A DNA stretch of 64,000 bases from Flavobacterium chungbukense (lineage in GTDB: Bacteria > Bacteroidota > Bacteroidia > Flavobacteriales > Flavobacteriaceae): contig NZ_JAJGZV010000002.1 of the NCBI RefSeq assembly GCF_020805785.1, positions 744,001 to 808,000 on the forward strand. Reading direction: 5' to 3'. Below the pieces are notes generated by a model. That model was not told the origin of the DNA, made no database searches, and worked only from the letters and a program-made list of their open reading frames with translations. Each line of letters starts with the position of its first letter. Positions within the stretch are counted from its first letter, which is position 1. The position numbers and the translations under genes are program-made. This document shows positions 8,709 to 16,833 of this stretch, one piece after another.

Positions 8709-8755
8709 CAATATGTAAGAATTTAATCGTATAATATTTATAAAAATTTAATTGA

Positions 8756-9160
8756 TTATTTTAAATACTGAAGCGATTCCTTTGTAAGCTCTTCTCTATT
8801 TAAAACAGTATTATCATCAGCTAAATAATAAAGGTGAAATACTATTCCTTCTTCTATTAATTCTGTTGGAATCTGACCTTTTTTAATCATTGATTGTCTC
8901 ATTCTTGCAAATGCTACTGAAGTAGTCGCTTTATTACCATCGTTTTGTTTTAAATTAGTTTCAAAACGCAATTCTATTTTATTGTCATTAATATAACCTC
9001 TTGCCGTAGTAAGCGTTACATTTTCAGCTTTAAAACTTGGCGCGATTGTTTTATTATAAGTAACTACATATTCCTGAAGCTTTTGTTTGGTATTTTTACA
9101 GCTTACAAGCAAAAGTACAAGTGCAAATGCAATAGCAATTTGAGATATTTTCTTAATCAT
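8756..9160 (-). CDS. Small hypothetical lipoprotein, tandem paralogue
   Basis: The 134-residue protein has a lipobox LVSC (Cys 21) and a mature start KNTKQKLQEYVVTYNK. It is the tandem relative of the 8058-8492 product. Shared features are the cluster after the lipobox, NDNKIELRFETNL and LIEEGIVFHLYYLADDN. No named domain is recognised. It ends six bases before the GH88 coding region begins downstream at 9167 on the same strand, so it probably sits behind that gene on one transcript. Confidence 0.75.
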   Translation of the reverse strand: MIKKISQIAIAFALVLLLVSCKNTKQKLQEYVVTYNKTIAPSFKAENVTLTTARGYINDNKIELRFETNLKQNDGNKATTSVAFARMRQSMIKKGQIPTELIEEGIVFHLYYLADDNTVLNREELTKESLQYLK

Positions 9161-9166
9161 AATTTT

Positions 9167-10345
9167 TTATTTTAATTTTTGAAGTCTTAATAAGGCTTCA
9201 AGATAATAATAATCTGCGTAATTTATAGAACAATCTATTTCACTTCCTGCAGGTTTATGTCCTGTCGAATGCAATAAAAATGCAGAATTCACATCATGAC
9301 TCTGATAATTATTTGAAAGCGAAACAATCATTTTTTTTGCTTTCTCCAAATATTCAGCTTTCAATTTTTTGTCTTTTGTATAAGAACTTAATTCTAAAAG
9401 TGCCGAAGAAACAATTGCTGCTGCCGAAGCATCTCTCAGTTCGTTAGGGATATTTGGCGCATTAAAATCCCAATACGGAATTAAGTCTTCTGTTGTCAAT
9501 TTATCCAGATAAACTCTCGCCAATTTATGTGCAAAATCTAAAAACTTGATGTCTTTGGTTTCTCTGTACGTCATTGTAAAACCGTAAATCGCCCAAGCTT
9601 GTCCGCGCGCCCACATACTATCGTCGCTGTAACCTTGAGCGGTTCTTCCTTTTATTTTTTTACCCGTTTCAAAATCATAAATAATCACATGATAAGACGT
9701 ATTATCTGGTCTAAAATGATTTGCCATTGTGGTTTCAGCATGCTTGACAGCAATATCATATAATTTTTTATTTCTTCCATTTTTTGAAGCCCAAAAAAGC
9801 AGTTCCAAATTCATCATATTGTCAATAATCGTATTGTGACCGCCCATTTTATTATGAGGCCAAGACTGAATTGTTCCCACTTTCGGATTAAAAAGTGTTG
9901 CTAATGTATCGGCAGTTTTTAGGATAATCTGTTTGTATTCTGGATTTTTTGTTAATCTATATCCATTTCCAAAACTATTAAAAACCTGAAAACCTAAATC
10001 GTGATCTCCTGCTTTACTGACAGATAGAGGCGTTAAAAAACGACTAAATTTATCGGCTTCTTTTTCCCATTTTTTATCTTTTGTAGCTTCATACAAAAAC
10101 CATAATTCACCTGGCCAGAATCCGCTTGTCCAGTCTTTGTAACCAACAAATTTCCATTCGTTACTTCCATTTGGAACAGTTCGCGGAGAAGTTCCGTCAT
10201 TTGGAATTACCTTTAAAGTTTTTGAAGCTTGTTGTGCGCAGTAATCCAATTGCTTTTTAGTGTTAAACGAATTGTCTTTTTGAGAATAACCTTGATTTCC
10301 TAAAAGAAACAAAGCAGCAATTAGGGTAAAAAATTTTGCATTCAT
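9167..10345 (-). CDS. Glycoside hydrolase family 88, unsaturated glucuronyl/galacturonyl hydrolase
   Basis: The 392-residue exported enzyme begins with a Sec signal (MNAKFFTLIAALFLLGNQGYSQ). The family removes the 4,5-unsaturated uronic acid left at the non-reducing end of oligosaccharides by polysaccharide lyases. The alpha/alpha-barrel is recognisable by WTSGFWPGELWFLYEATKD, HDLGFQ (first catalytic Asp), NTIIDNMMNLELLF (second catalytic Asp), GYSDDSMWARGQAWAIYGF and the C-terminal SAFLLHSTGHKP. An upstream TTG at 10465 would add 40 residues before the signal peptide, so the ATG at 10345 is preferred. No lyase is nearby, so the substrate (pectin, glycosaminoglycan or other) stays open. Confidence 0.9.
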   Translation of the reverse strand: MNAKFFTLIAALFLLGNQGYSQKDNSFNTKKQLDYCAQQASKTLKVIPNDGTSPRTVPNGSNEWKFVGYKDWTSGFWPGELWFLYEATKDKKWEKEADKFSRFLTPLSVSKAGDHDLGFQVFNSFGNGYRLTKNPEYKQIILKTADTLATLFNPKVGTIQSWPHNKMGGHNTIIDNMMNLELLFWASKNGRNKKLYDIAVKHAETTMANHFRPDNTSYHVIIYDFETGKKIKGRTAQGYSDDSMWARGQAWAIYGFTMTYRETKDIKFLDFAHKLARVYLDKLTTEDLIPYWDFNAPNIPNELRDASAAAIVSSALLELSSYTKDKKLKAEYLEKAKKMIVSLSNNYQSHDVNSAFLLHSTGHKPAGSEIDCSINYADYYYLEALLRLQKLK

Positions 10346-10462
10346 GTGGTTGATAGTTTGTTTAATCGATAAATTTATGAAATAAAGTGAATCTAATTGG
10401 GGTTTGAATTTTTTGTTACCTAAAAATGGATGATTGTTATACTTTTTTCTAGAAAATCTTGT

Positions 10463-10556
10463 CATTCCGAGGAACGAGGAATCACATTAGAAATTCCACA
10501 AAGTGAGTCGCTAATCTTTGTCGATATACGCGTGTGATTCCTCGTCCCTCGGAATA
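10463..10556. repeat. Long inverted repeat with GAGGAATCAC arms
   Basis: Arms at 10463-10486 and 10533-10556 pair over 24 bases with two differences, both of them wobble-compatible. The core of the left arm is CCGAGGAACGAGGAATCACA. The loop is 46 bases. It lies between the divergent GH88 and DUF2809 genes. Its GC content is clearly higher than the surroundings. It looks like a dispersed palindromic intergenic element, not a terminator, because no T-run follows. Confidence 0.7.
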
Positions 10557-10618
10557 ACAAACAAATCTTTATTTCTTTCAAAATTTAATATAAATTTGTT
10601 TCACAAAGCAAAAAAAAC

Positions 10619-11002
10619 TTGAACAAAACCAGAATCAACTATTTCTTCATTTTTCTAAGCATTATTTTCCTTGGAACCCTTTTTAGAAAAATCTCTTTTA
10701 TCCCCTTATGGATTGGCGATTTTCTCTATGCCGTAATGATTTATTCTTTGGTTCGAATATTTCTTCCATTTAAAGATGCTTTAGTTATTGCATTTCTTTC
10801 TTTATTGATTTGTTATGGAATTGAGTTTTTACAATTGTATCAAGCAGAATGGATTATTGAACTCAGAAAAACAATTTTTGGAAGATATGTTTTAGGACAA
10901 GGTTTTTTATGGTCGGATATTTTGGCTTACACTTTTGGAATCTTATTTGTTTTTATGATTGAAAAAATCACTTTGAAGTATCTCAATCAAAAGTCTGCGT
11001 GA
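10619..11002 (+). CDS. DUF2809 family membrane protein
   Basis: The 127-residue protein has four hydrophobic helices. It shows the DUF2809 pattern: IGDFLYAVMIYSLVRI near residue 35, IEFLQLYQAEWI near 80 and GQGFLWSDILAYTFGI near 100. Function is unknown. The start is TTG at 10619, and a TAAATTTG promoter element lies just upstream at about 10591. The 3' end overlaps the convergent ABC transporter gene by 20 bases. Confidence 0.8.
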   Translation: MNKTRINYFFIFLSIIFLGTLFRKISFIPLWIGDFLYAVMIYSLVRIFLPFKDALVIAFLSLLICYGIEFLQLYQAEWIIELRKTIFGRYVLGQGFLWSDILAYTFGILFVFMIEKITLKYLNQKSA

Positions 11003-12761
11003 TTTTATCAATATTTAAACTGTTCGCCATTGCCATAAATATTTGATAATACGTTCCTTTATTATCATACAATTGATCATGGGTTCCTTTTTCTACACAA
11101 CGTCCTTTTTCTAAAACGATGATGTTCGATGCATCTATAATCTGAGAAATACTGTGAGAAATTATTATAACGGTTCGATCCTTTTTGATCGCATCTAGAG
11201 ATTTTTTAATTTGCTCTGTTGCAATCGCATCTAGACTCGCGGTTGGTTCGTCAAGAAAAATAATTGGCGGATTTTTTAGAAACAATCTCGCAATGGCAAT
11301 TCGCTGCTGTTGACCTCCAGAAAGCAAATGCGCATCAGAATCGTAACCTTTTGGCAAATGTATCACCTGCTCGTGAATATAAGCCTGTTTTGCTGCTTCA
11401 ATAACTTCTTCCTTCGAAGCTTCAGGTTTTCCGTATAAAATATTTTCGGCAATTGTTCCTTTAAAAATATGATTTTTCTGAAGTACCAAACCAATATTTT
11501 TTCGAAGAAAATCAGTATCGTAATCTATCAAATCAACTCCATCTAAAAAAATATGGCCAGATGATGGCAGATAAAACTTATCCAATAAATTAATTATCGT
11601 GCTTTTTCCTGCACCACTCAATCCAACCAAAGCAGAGGTCTCATTGGGCTTTACGGTAAAATTAATATCATAAAGCGCTTGTGTTCCATTTGGATATACA
11701 AAATCTACATTTTTCACTTCTATTAATCCAATAATTTTTTCTGGGATATAATTACCGCTAGTTTCTGTCTCCTGCTCTGCTTCTAAAATATCAAAGAATC
11801 CTTCAGAATAAATTAAAGCATCATTTACTTCATCATAAATTCGGTGTAATTGTCTAATTGGAGATGAAACATTATTAAATAACATAATATGAAACATGAT
11901 AGCTCCAATTGTCATTTGATTATTCAAAACAAAATAAGCAGTCAGAATAATTATAATTACGACTCCTATCTGCTCGACAAAACTTTTAATGCTTTCAAAA
12001 ATAAAACTGGTTTTTCTTGTTGCCAGCTGATTTTCTGTCATTTCGTATTGAATCTTTTCATGTCGATCGGCTTCTGTCGATTCACGTACAAAAGATTTAA
12101 TTACTGTTATCGATTCAATTAAACTAATGATTCCGTTATTCTTAGTTTCTCTATAATTACGCATTCTTCGTCGAAAACCGCTAAGTTTTGTAGCTTGTAA
12201 TTGACTGATATAAAAATAAATAGGAATAATAAACAAGCTCACCAATCCAACATAAACATTAGCATAAAACATAATTACCAAGGCCACAAAGGCATTTGCA
12301 AATAAAGGAAGAATGTCAATAAAGAAATTTTGCACCAATCGTGTTAAACTGCTAATTCCGGCATCAATTCTGGTCTGCAATTTTCCGCTTTCATTTTCGT
12401 CAGAAGTGTAAAACTCCATTCTGTAACTCAGAATTTTTTCAACTATGGTTTGAGAAATATCTCTTGTGATAAAAATACGGAGTTTTTCTCCATAGAATTT
12501 TTGTCCGAACTGCACAATTGAGTTAACCAATTCCTTTGTAAGCAATACGATACTAATAATTCCTAATAAATGAAATCCTTTGGATAAAGGTTCATGCGCA
12601 ACCATTAAATTATTTATGGTATCAACAGTATATTTTAAAATAATAGCGTTTACCTGCGCCGCAAAAGATCCTAAAAATGTAAGCAGTAAAGTTGCAATTA
12701 CCATCTTTCTGTACGGCTTTACAAAGGGCAGGATTTTTTTATACAGTACAGATAATTGCAT
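10983..12761 (-). CDS. ABC exporter, fused membrane and ATPase domains (MsbA-like)
   Basis: The 592-residue half-transporter has a six-helix membrane domain (about residues 15-310) and a nucleotide-binding domain (about 345-580). Walker A GLSGAGKST, signature LSGGQQQR, Walker B IIFLDEPTASLD and the H-loop IISHS are all intact. It should act as a homodimer in the inner membrane. Lipid or drug export is typical of the family; the substrate cannot be told from sequence. It is convergent with DUF2809 and overlaps its end. Confidence 0.9.
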   Translation of the reverse strand: MQLSVLYKKILPFVKPYRKMVIATLLLTFLGSFAAQVNAIILKYTVDTINNLMVAHEPLSKGFHLLGIISIVLLTKELVNSIVQFGQKFYGEKLRIFITRDISQTIVEKILSYRMEFYTSDENESGKLQTRIDAGISSLTRLVQNFFIDILPLFANAFVALVIMFYANVYVGLVSLFIIPIYFYISQLQATKLSGFRRRMRNYRETKNNGIISLIESITVIKSFVRESTEADRHEKIQYEMTENQLATRKTSFIFESIKSFVEQIGVVIIIILTAYFVLNNQMTIGAIMFHIMLFNNVSSPIRQLHRIYDEVNDALIYSEGFFDILEAEQETETSGNYIPEKIIGLIEVKNVDFVYPNGTQALYDINFTVKPNETSALVGLSGAGKSTIINLLDKFYLPSSGHIFLDGVDLIDYDTDFLRKNIGLVLQKNHIFKGTIAENILYGKPEASKEEVIEAAKQAYIHEQVIHLPKGYDSDAHLLSGGQQQRIAIARLFLKNPPIIFLDEPTASLDAIATEQIKKSLDAIKKDRTVIIISHSISQIIDASNIIVLEKGRCVEKGTHDQLYDNKGTYYQIFMAMANSLNIDKITQTFD

Positions 12762-12836
12762 TTATTTTATTTTTAGGCTTCATATCAAATATAAGAATTC
12801 TAAATTTGTGTTGGAAATCATTTAAACACATATTAT

Positions 12837-13415
12837 ATGAAACTCGTTTTCGCTTCAAACAACAAAAACAAAATAGCAGAAATACAAAGTATGCTCCCAG
12901 AAAGCATTAAAATATTAAGTTTAGAAGATATTAATTGTTTAGAAGATATTCCGGAAACAGCTGATACCATTGAAGGAAATGCTATTTTGAAAGCAAATTA
13001 CGTAACAGAGAAATATGGTTACGACTGTTTTGCAGACGACACAGGTCTGGAAGTAAACGCACTAAACGGCGAACCAGGAGTTTATTCTGCGCGATATGCA
13101 GGTGAACAGAAAAATGCCGATGACAATATGAATAAACTTTTGAAAGCGTTAGAAAATAACGAAAATCGAAACGCTCAATTTAAAACAGTTATCACTTTAA
13201 ACCTAAAAGGAAAACAATATTTATTTACTGGAATTGCAAAAGGAGAAATTACAATAACTAAAACAGGTACAAATGGTTTCGGTTATGATCCCATTTTTAA
13301 ACCTGAAAATTTTGACAAAACCTTTGCAGAACTGCCTTTGGAAGTAAAAAATAAAATAGGCCATCGCGGAAAAGCAGTCCACCAACTAATTGATTTCCTG
13401 AACGCCACAAAATAA
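12837..13415 (+). CDS. rdgB: Non-canonical purine NTP pyrophosphatase (RdgB/HAM1)
   Basis: The 192-residue cytoplasmic enzyme hydrolyses ITP, dITP and XTP to the monophosphate and keeps deaminated purines out of nucleic acids. Family motifs are all present: [13 protein letters not shown] at the N-terminus, the [26 protein letters not shown] centre and GFGYDPIF near residue 148. The C-terminal [10 protein letters not shown] motif is also intact. Length is normal. Confidence 0.96.
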   Translation: MKLVFASNNKNKIAEIQSMLPESIKILSLEDINCLEDIPETADTIEGNAILKANYVTEKYGYDCFADDTGLEVNALNGEPGVYSARYAGEQKNADDNMNKLLKALENNENRNAQFKTVITLNLKGKQYLFTGIAKGEITITKTGTNGFGYDPIFKPENFDKTFAELPLEVKNKIGHRGKAVHQLIDFLNATK

Positions 13416-13590
13416 TTGTTTCAAATACAACATTTTAAGCTTCAAATTTTACATTTTAAGACGTGTTTTTTTAACAAATTCCTGATTTCTTTCAAAAAAT
13501 CATTTTACAAAAATCGTAACTTTTTGATAATCAAATCATAACAAATGTATAATTCTTGAAATTGCATTAGTTTATCTGAATAATTAGCTG

Positions 13591-13598
13591 TAATTTTG
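13591..13598 (+). promoter_or_regulatory. -7 promoter element of the DEAD-box helicase gene
   Basis: TAATTTTG matches TAnnTTTG and lies 21 bases before the ATG at 13620. It overlaps the TTG at 13596 that an ORF finder would choose, so that codon cannot be the start. Confidence 0.6.
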
Positions 13599-13619
13599 CA
13601 CCCTATTTTAAATACATAT

Positions 13620-15545
13620 ATGAATAAATTTGAACAATTAGGATTGAATGAATCGTTACTGAAGGCGATTTTAGATCTAGGATTTGAAAATCCGTCAGAG
13701 GTACAGGAAAAGGCGATTCCCCTATTATTGGAAAAAGACACAGATATGGTTGCGTTGGCTCAGACAGGGACAGGGAAAACGGCAGCTTTCGGTTTTCCGC
13801 TAATTCAAAAAATTGATGCTGACAATAGAAACACACAAGCATTAGTTTTATCGCCAACACGAGAACTTTGTTTACAGATTACCAACGAACTTAAAAACTA
13901 CTCAAAATACGAAAAAGGTATTAATGTGGTAGCAGTTTACGGCGGGGCTAGTATTACAGAGCAAGCCAGAGAAATTAAGAGAGGAGCACAAATTATTGTG
14001 GCTACTCCAGGAAGAATGCAAGACATGATTAACAGAGGTTTAGTTAACATTAAAAATATAGATTACTGTATTCTTGATGAGGCTGATGAGATGTTAAACA
14101 TGGGATTCTATGAAGACATCGTATCTATCTTATCAGATACTCCAGATCAAAAAAACACATGGTTGTTCTCTGCAACTATGCCACAAGAGGTTGCTAGAAT
14201 TGCAAAACAATTCATGAGCGAACCTGTTGAAATTACTGTTGGAGCTAAAAACTCAGGTTCTGCAACAGTTTCTCACGAATTTTACTTAGTAAATGCTCGT
14301 GATCGTTACGAAGCTCTAAAACGTTTAGCTGATGCTAATCCAGACATTTTCTCTGTAGTTTTCTGTCGTACAAAAAGAGATACACAGGCTGTAGCAGAAA
14401 AATTAATTGAAGATGGATATAGCGCCGCTGCGTTACACGGAGATTTATCTCAAGCGCAACGTGATGGTGTAATGAAATCTTTCCGTGGAAGACAAATTCA
14501 GATGCTTGTTGCTACTGACGTTGCTGCACGTGGAATTGATGTTGATAACGTAACTCACGTTGTAAACTACCAATTACCTGATGAAATTGAAACGTACAAC
14601 CACCGTTCTGGCCGTACTGGTAGAGCTGGAAAATTAGGTACTTCTATTGTAATTGTTACAAAAAGTGAATTACGTAAAATTTCTTCTATCGAGAGAATCA
14701 TCAAACAGAAATTCGAAGAAAAAACTATTCCATCTGGAATTGAAATCTGCGAAATTCAGTTGTTACACTTAGCAAACAAAATTAAAGATACTGAAGTTGA
14801 TCACGAAATTGATAACTATTTACCAGCAATCAACAATGTTCTTGAAGATTTATCTAAAGAAGAATTGATTAAGAAAATGGTTTCAGTAGAATTTAACCGT
14901 TTCATTGCTTATTACAAAAAGAACAGAGATATTTCTACTCAGTCTTCAGACAGACGTGAAAGAGGTGATTCTGAACCAAGAGAATTCAATAATAACGGAG
15001 CAGTTCGTTATTTCGTAAATATCGGTTCAAGAGACAATTTTGACTGGATGTCATTAAAAGATTACTTGAAAGAAACATTAGATTTAGGTCGTGATGATAT
15101 CTTTAAAGTTGACGTAAAAGAAGGATTCTCATTCTTTAATACTGATCCTCAATTTACTGATAAAGTAATGGATGTTTTAAATAACGTTCAATTAGAAGGT
15201 CGTCGTATTAATGTTGAGATTTCTAAAAATGACGGAGGCGGAAGACGTGACCATAACAACCGTGGTGGCGGACGTAATTCTGGTGGACCAAGAAGAGAAG
15301 GAAACTTTGCTCCAAGACGTGAAGGCGGATTTAGAGGAGACAGAAATTCTTCAAGAGATGGTGGATCACGCGAAGGTGGATCACGTGAAGGTGGTTTCAG
15401 AAGCGATAGAAATTCAGCTCCAAGAAGAGAAGGTGGTTTCAGAAGTTCTGCTCCAAGAAGTGAAAATGGTAGCTCAGACAGAGCTCCAAGACGTTCTGAC
15501 AACTTCGGCGACAGCTCAAGACCAAGAAGAACTAGAAGAGATTAA
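13620..15545 (+). CDS. deaD: DEAD-box RNA helicase with DbpA-type RNA-binding domain and RGG-like tail
   Basis: The 641-residue protein has a Q-motif (FEQLGLNESLLKAI...PSEVQEKAIP), AQTGTGKTAAF, PTRELC, DEAD box ILDEADEML, SAT, and the C-terminal helicase lobe with ARGIDVDNVTHV and HRSGRTGRAG. Residues around 450-530 resemble the DbpA RNA-binding RRM. The last about 100 residues are a disordered Gly/Arg/Ser tail with repeated RREGGFR and SREGG units. CshA/DeaD-type helicases unwind structured RNA in ribosome assembly, RNA decay and cold adaptation. The start at 13620 follows from the promoter element just upstream. A terminator follows. Confidence 0.94.
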   Translation: MNKFEQLGLNESLLKAILDLGFENPSEVQEKAIPLLLEKDTDMVALAQTGTGKTAAFGFPLIQKIDADNRNTQALVLSPTRELCLQITNELKNYSKYEKGINVVAVYGGASITEQAREIKRGAQIIVATPGRMQDMINRGLVNIKNIDYCILDEADEMLNMGFYEDIVSILSDTPDQKNTWLFSATMPQEVARIAKQFMSEPVEITVGAKNSGSATVSHEFYLVNARDRYEALKRLADANPDIFSVVFCRTKRDTQAVAEKLIEDGYSAAALHGDLSQAQRDGVMKSFRGRQIQMLVATDVAARGIDVDNVTHVVNYQLPDEIETYNHRSGRTGRAGKLGTSIVIVTKSELRKISSIERIIKQKFEEKTIPSGIEICEIQLLHLANKIKDTEVDHEIDNYLPAINNVLEDLSKEELIKKMVSVEFNRFIAYYKKNRDISTQSSDRRERGDSEPREFNNNGAVRYFVNIGSRDNFDWMSLKDYLKETLDLGRDDIFKVDVKEGFSFFNTDPQFTDKVMDVLNNVQLEGRRINVEISKNDGGGRRDHNNRGGGRNSGGPRREGNFAPRREGGFRGDRNSSRDGGSREGGSREGGFRSDRNSAPRREGGFRSSAPRSENGSSDRAPRRSDNFGDSSRPRRTRRD

Positions 15546-15568
15546 TAACTTAATCTCTTAAAATATAA

Positions 15569-15610
15569 ATCCCAAATTCCAAGCATAATAGGAATTTGGG
15601 ATTTTTTTTA
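15569..15610 (+). terminator. Rho-independent terminator after the helicase gene
   Basis: The 12-bp stem ATCCCAAATTCC (15569-15580) pairs with 15591-15602. It is followed by eight T. Confidence 0.88.
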
Positions 15611-15752
15611 CCCAAAATCTTTCTCCTTGCCACTTTTTAGTTAAATACTAAAAGCAATACTTTTTTTGCTTTGTTAATTTTCTTATAATTAAATTCCAAG
15701 ACTACGAAATATTTAATCCCGATTTACTACTTTTAGTGCTTTAAATCAGGAT

Positions 15753-16526
15753 ATGAAATATTTCGCAGTTTTCTTTTTTACACTACTAGCCAACTTTGGT
15801 TTTGCGCAAGATACGCAGCCAACAGTTCCACAAAGAGTTTCAGGTTATATTATTAATGACAACAGCAAACAGCCACTTGGTGGTGTAAACGTCATTAACA
15901 CCAACAAAGTACGAGGTGCAAAATCTGATGAGAAAGGATATTTTGAAATTGATGTTCAGGTTAACGATACGCTACATTTCTCTATTTTAGGATTTCAATC
16001 TCTTAGAATTAGAGTTACAAATGACTGGGTAAAAAATAAAGTAACCCGAATTCAGCTTACTGAAAAAGCAATTGCATTAGAAGAAGTTATTATTGCTCCT
16101 TTTACTTTAACTGGATATCTTGAAATCGATTCTAAATTAATTCCTACTAAAGAAAATTATCGTTATAGCATTTCTGGTCTTACACAAGGTTATGAAGCAG
16201 GAGAATATGCACCAAATGCATTTGGTAAAGTCCTCGGTTCTATTTTTAATCCTGCTGATATGCTTTATAATTTCTTTGGTAAAAACGGAAAAGAACTCAA
16301 GAAACTGAAAGAAATGAAGAAAGATGATACTGTTAGAAATCTTTTAGAATCGAAATATGACCGTGAAACGGTTGCCGTCTTGCTAGGTATCAGCAAAGAT
16401 GAAATCCCTGAAATTATGCATCGCTGTAATTATTCTGATTCTTTCATTCAAACTGCAAACGACCTTCAGATTATGGATGCGATCAGCGCATGTTATGAAC
16501 AGTATAAAGTACTGAAACGTAATTAA
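15753..16526 (+). CDS. Secreted protein with CarboxypepD_reg-like domain
   Basis: The 257-residue protein has a signal peptide (MKYFAVFFFTLLANFGFAQ). A carboxypeptidase-regulatory-like beta-sandwich spans about residues 30-110 (VSGYIINDNSKQPLGGVNVINT through LHFSILGFQSLRI), as found at the N-terminus of TonB-dependent receptors. Here no barrel follows. The rest (about 110-257) is a charged region ending in a Lys/Glu segment and has no domain I recognise. Such stand-alone proteins are common in Flavobacteriia and have no assigned role. It is flanked by terminators on both sides, so it is monocistronic. Confidence 0.82.
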   Translation: MKYFAVFFFTLLANFGFAQDTQPTVPQRVSGYIINDNSKQPLGGVNVINTNKVRGAKSDEKGYFEIDVQVNDTLHFSILGFQSLRIRVTNDWVKNKVTRIQLTEKAIALEEVIIAPFTLTGYLEIDSKLIPTKENYRYSISGLTQGYEAGEYAPNAFGKVLGSIFNPADMLYNFFGKNGKELKKLKEMKKDDTVRNLLESKYDRETVAVLLGISKDEIPEIMHRCNYSDSFIQTANDLQIMDAISACYEQYKVLKRN

Positions 16527-16550
16527 GAATCTCTATTATAACAAAAATCT

Positions 16551-16583
16551 AAATCCTCAATTTTTAAATTGGGGATTTTTTTT
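16551..16583 (+). terminator. Rho-independent terminator
   Basis: A 13-bp stem (16551-16563 with 16566-16578, one G-U pair) with a two-base loop is followed by T-rich sequence. It ends the CarboxypepD_reg-like gene. Confidence 0.85.
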
Positions 16584-16651
16584 ACTACTCCGGATATTAA
16601 TTTCGCTATATTTACTTACAAAGACAATAAAACAATCAAAAATTAAAAATT

Positions 16652-16762
16652 ATGGCAAAAGGTCAAGATGCTAAAAAAAGCGCAAAAAAAGAACCATTAA
16701 AAACGGCTAAAGAAAAAAAAGAAGAAAAAAGAGAAAAGAAAAATTCTCCTAAAAGAGATTAA
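16652..16762 (+). CDS. Short lysine-rich basic protein, 36 residues
   Basis: An ATG-to-TAA frame encodes 36 residues beginning MAKGQDAKKSAKKEP and ending KNSPKRD. More than a third of the residues are Lys and there is no hydrophobic core, so it is likely disordered and could bind nucleic acid. It lies between a terminator and a palindromic repeat. The upstream stretch has TATATTTA at a plausible -7 position. I have an impression of similar short Lys-rich proteins in other flavobacteria, but this needs a search. The alternative is a chance frame in purine-rich DNA. Confidence 0.55.
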   Translation: MAKGQDAKKSAKKEPLKTAKEKKEEKREKKNSPKRD

Positions 16763-16765
16763 TTA

Positions 16766-16832
16766 GTTTTCAGTCGCAGTCGCAGTTTTCAGTCTCTAAG
16801 GAAACTGAAAACTGTGACCGAAAACTGAGAAC
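16766..16832. repeat. Palindromic repeat with CAGTCGCAGTCGCAG motif
   Basis: An 11-bp perfect stem (16783-16793 with 16804-16814) lies within a longer imperfect hairpin beginning TTTTCAGTCGCAGTCGCAG. A near-copy of the left arm is found at about 45427-45452. It may also stop transcription between the small Lys-rich gene and the convergent pepD. Confidence 0.6.
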
Positions 16833-16833
16833 T

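Noticed and set aside
10463..10556. Insertion sequence ends
   Set aside because: No transposase gene lies between or near the arms; the space of 46 bases is too short for one.
15188..15561. Frames on both strands overlapping the helicase tail
   Set aside because: They arise from the repetitive Gly/Arg codons of the helicase; no independent start signal or plausible composition.
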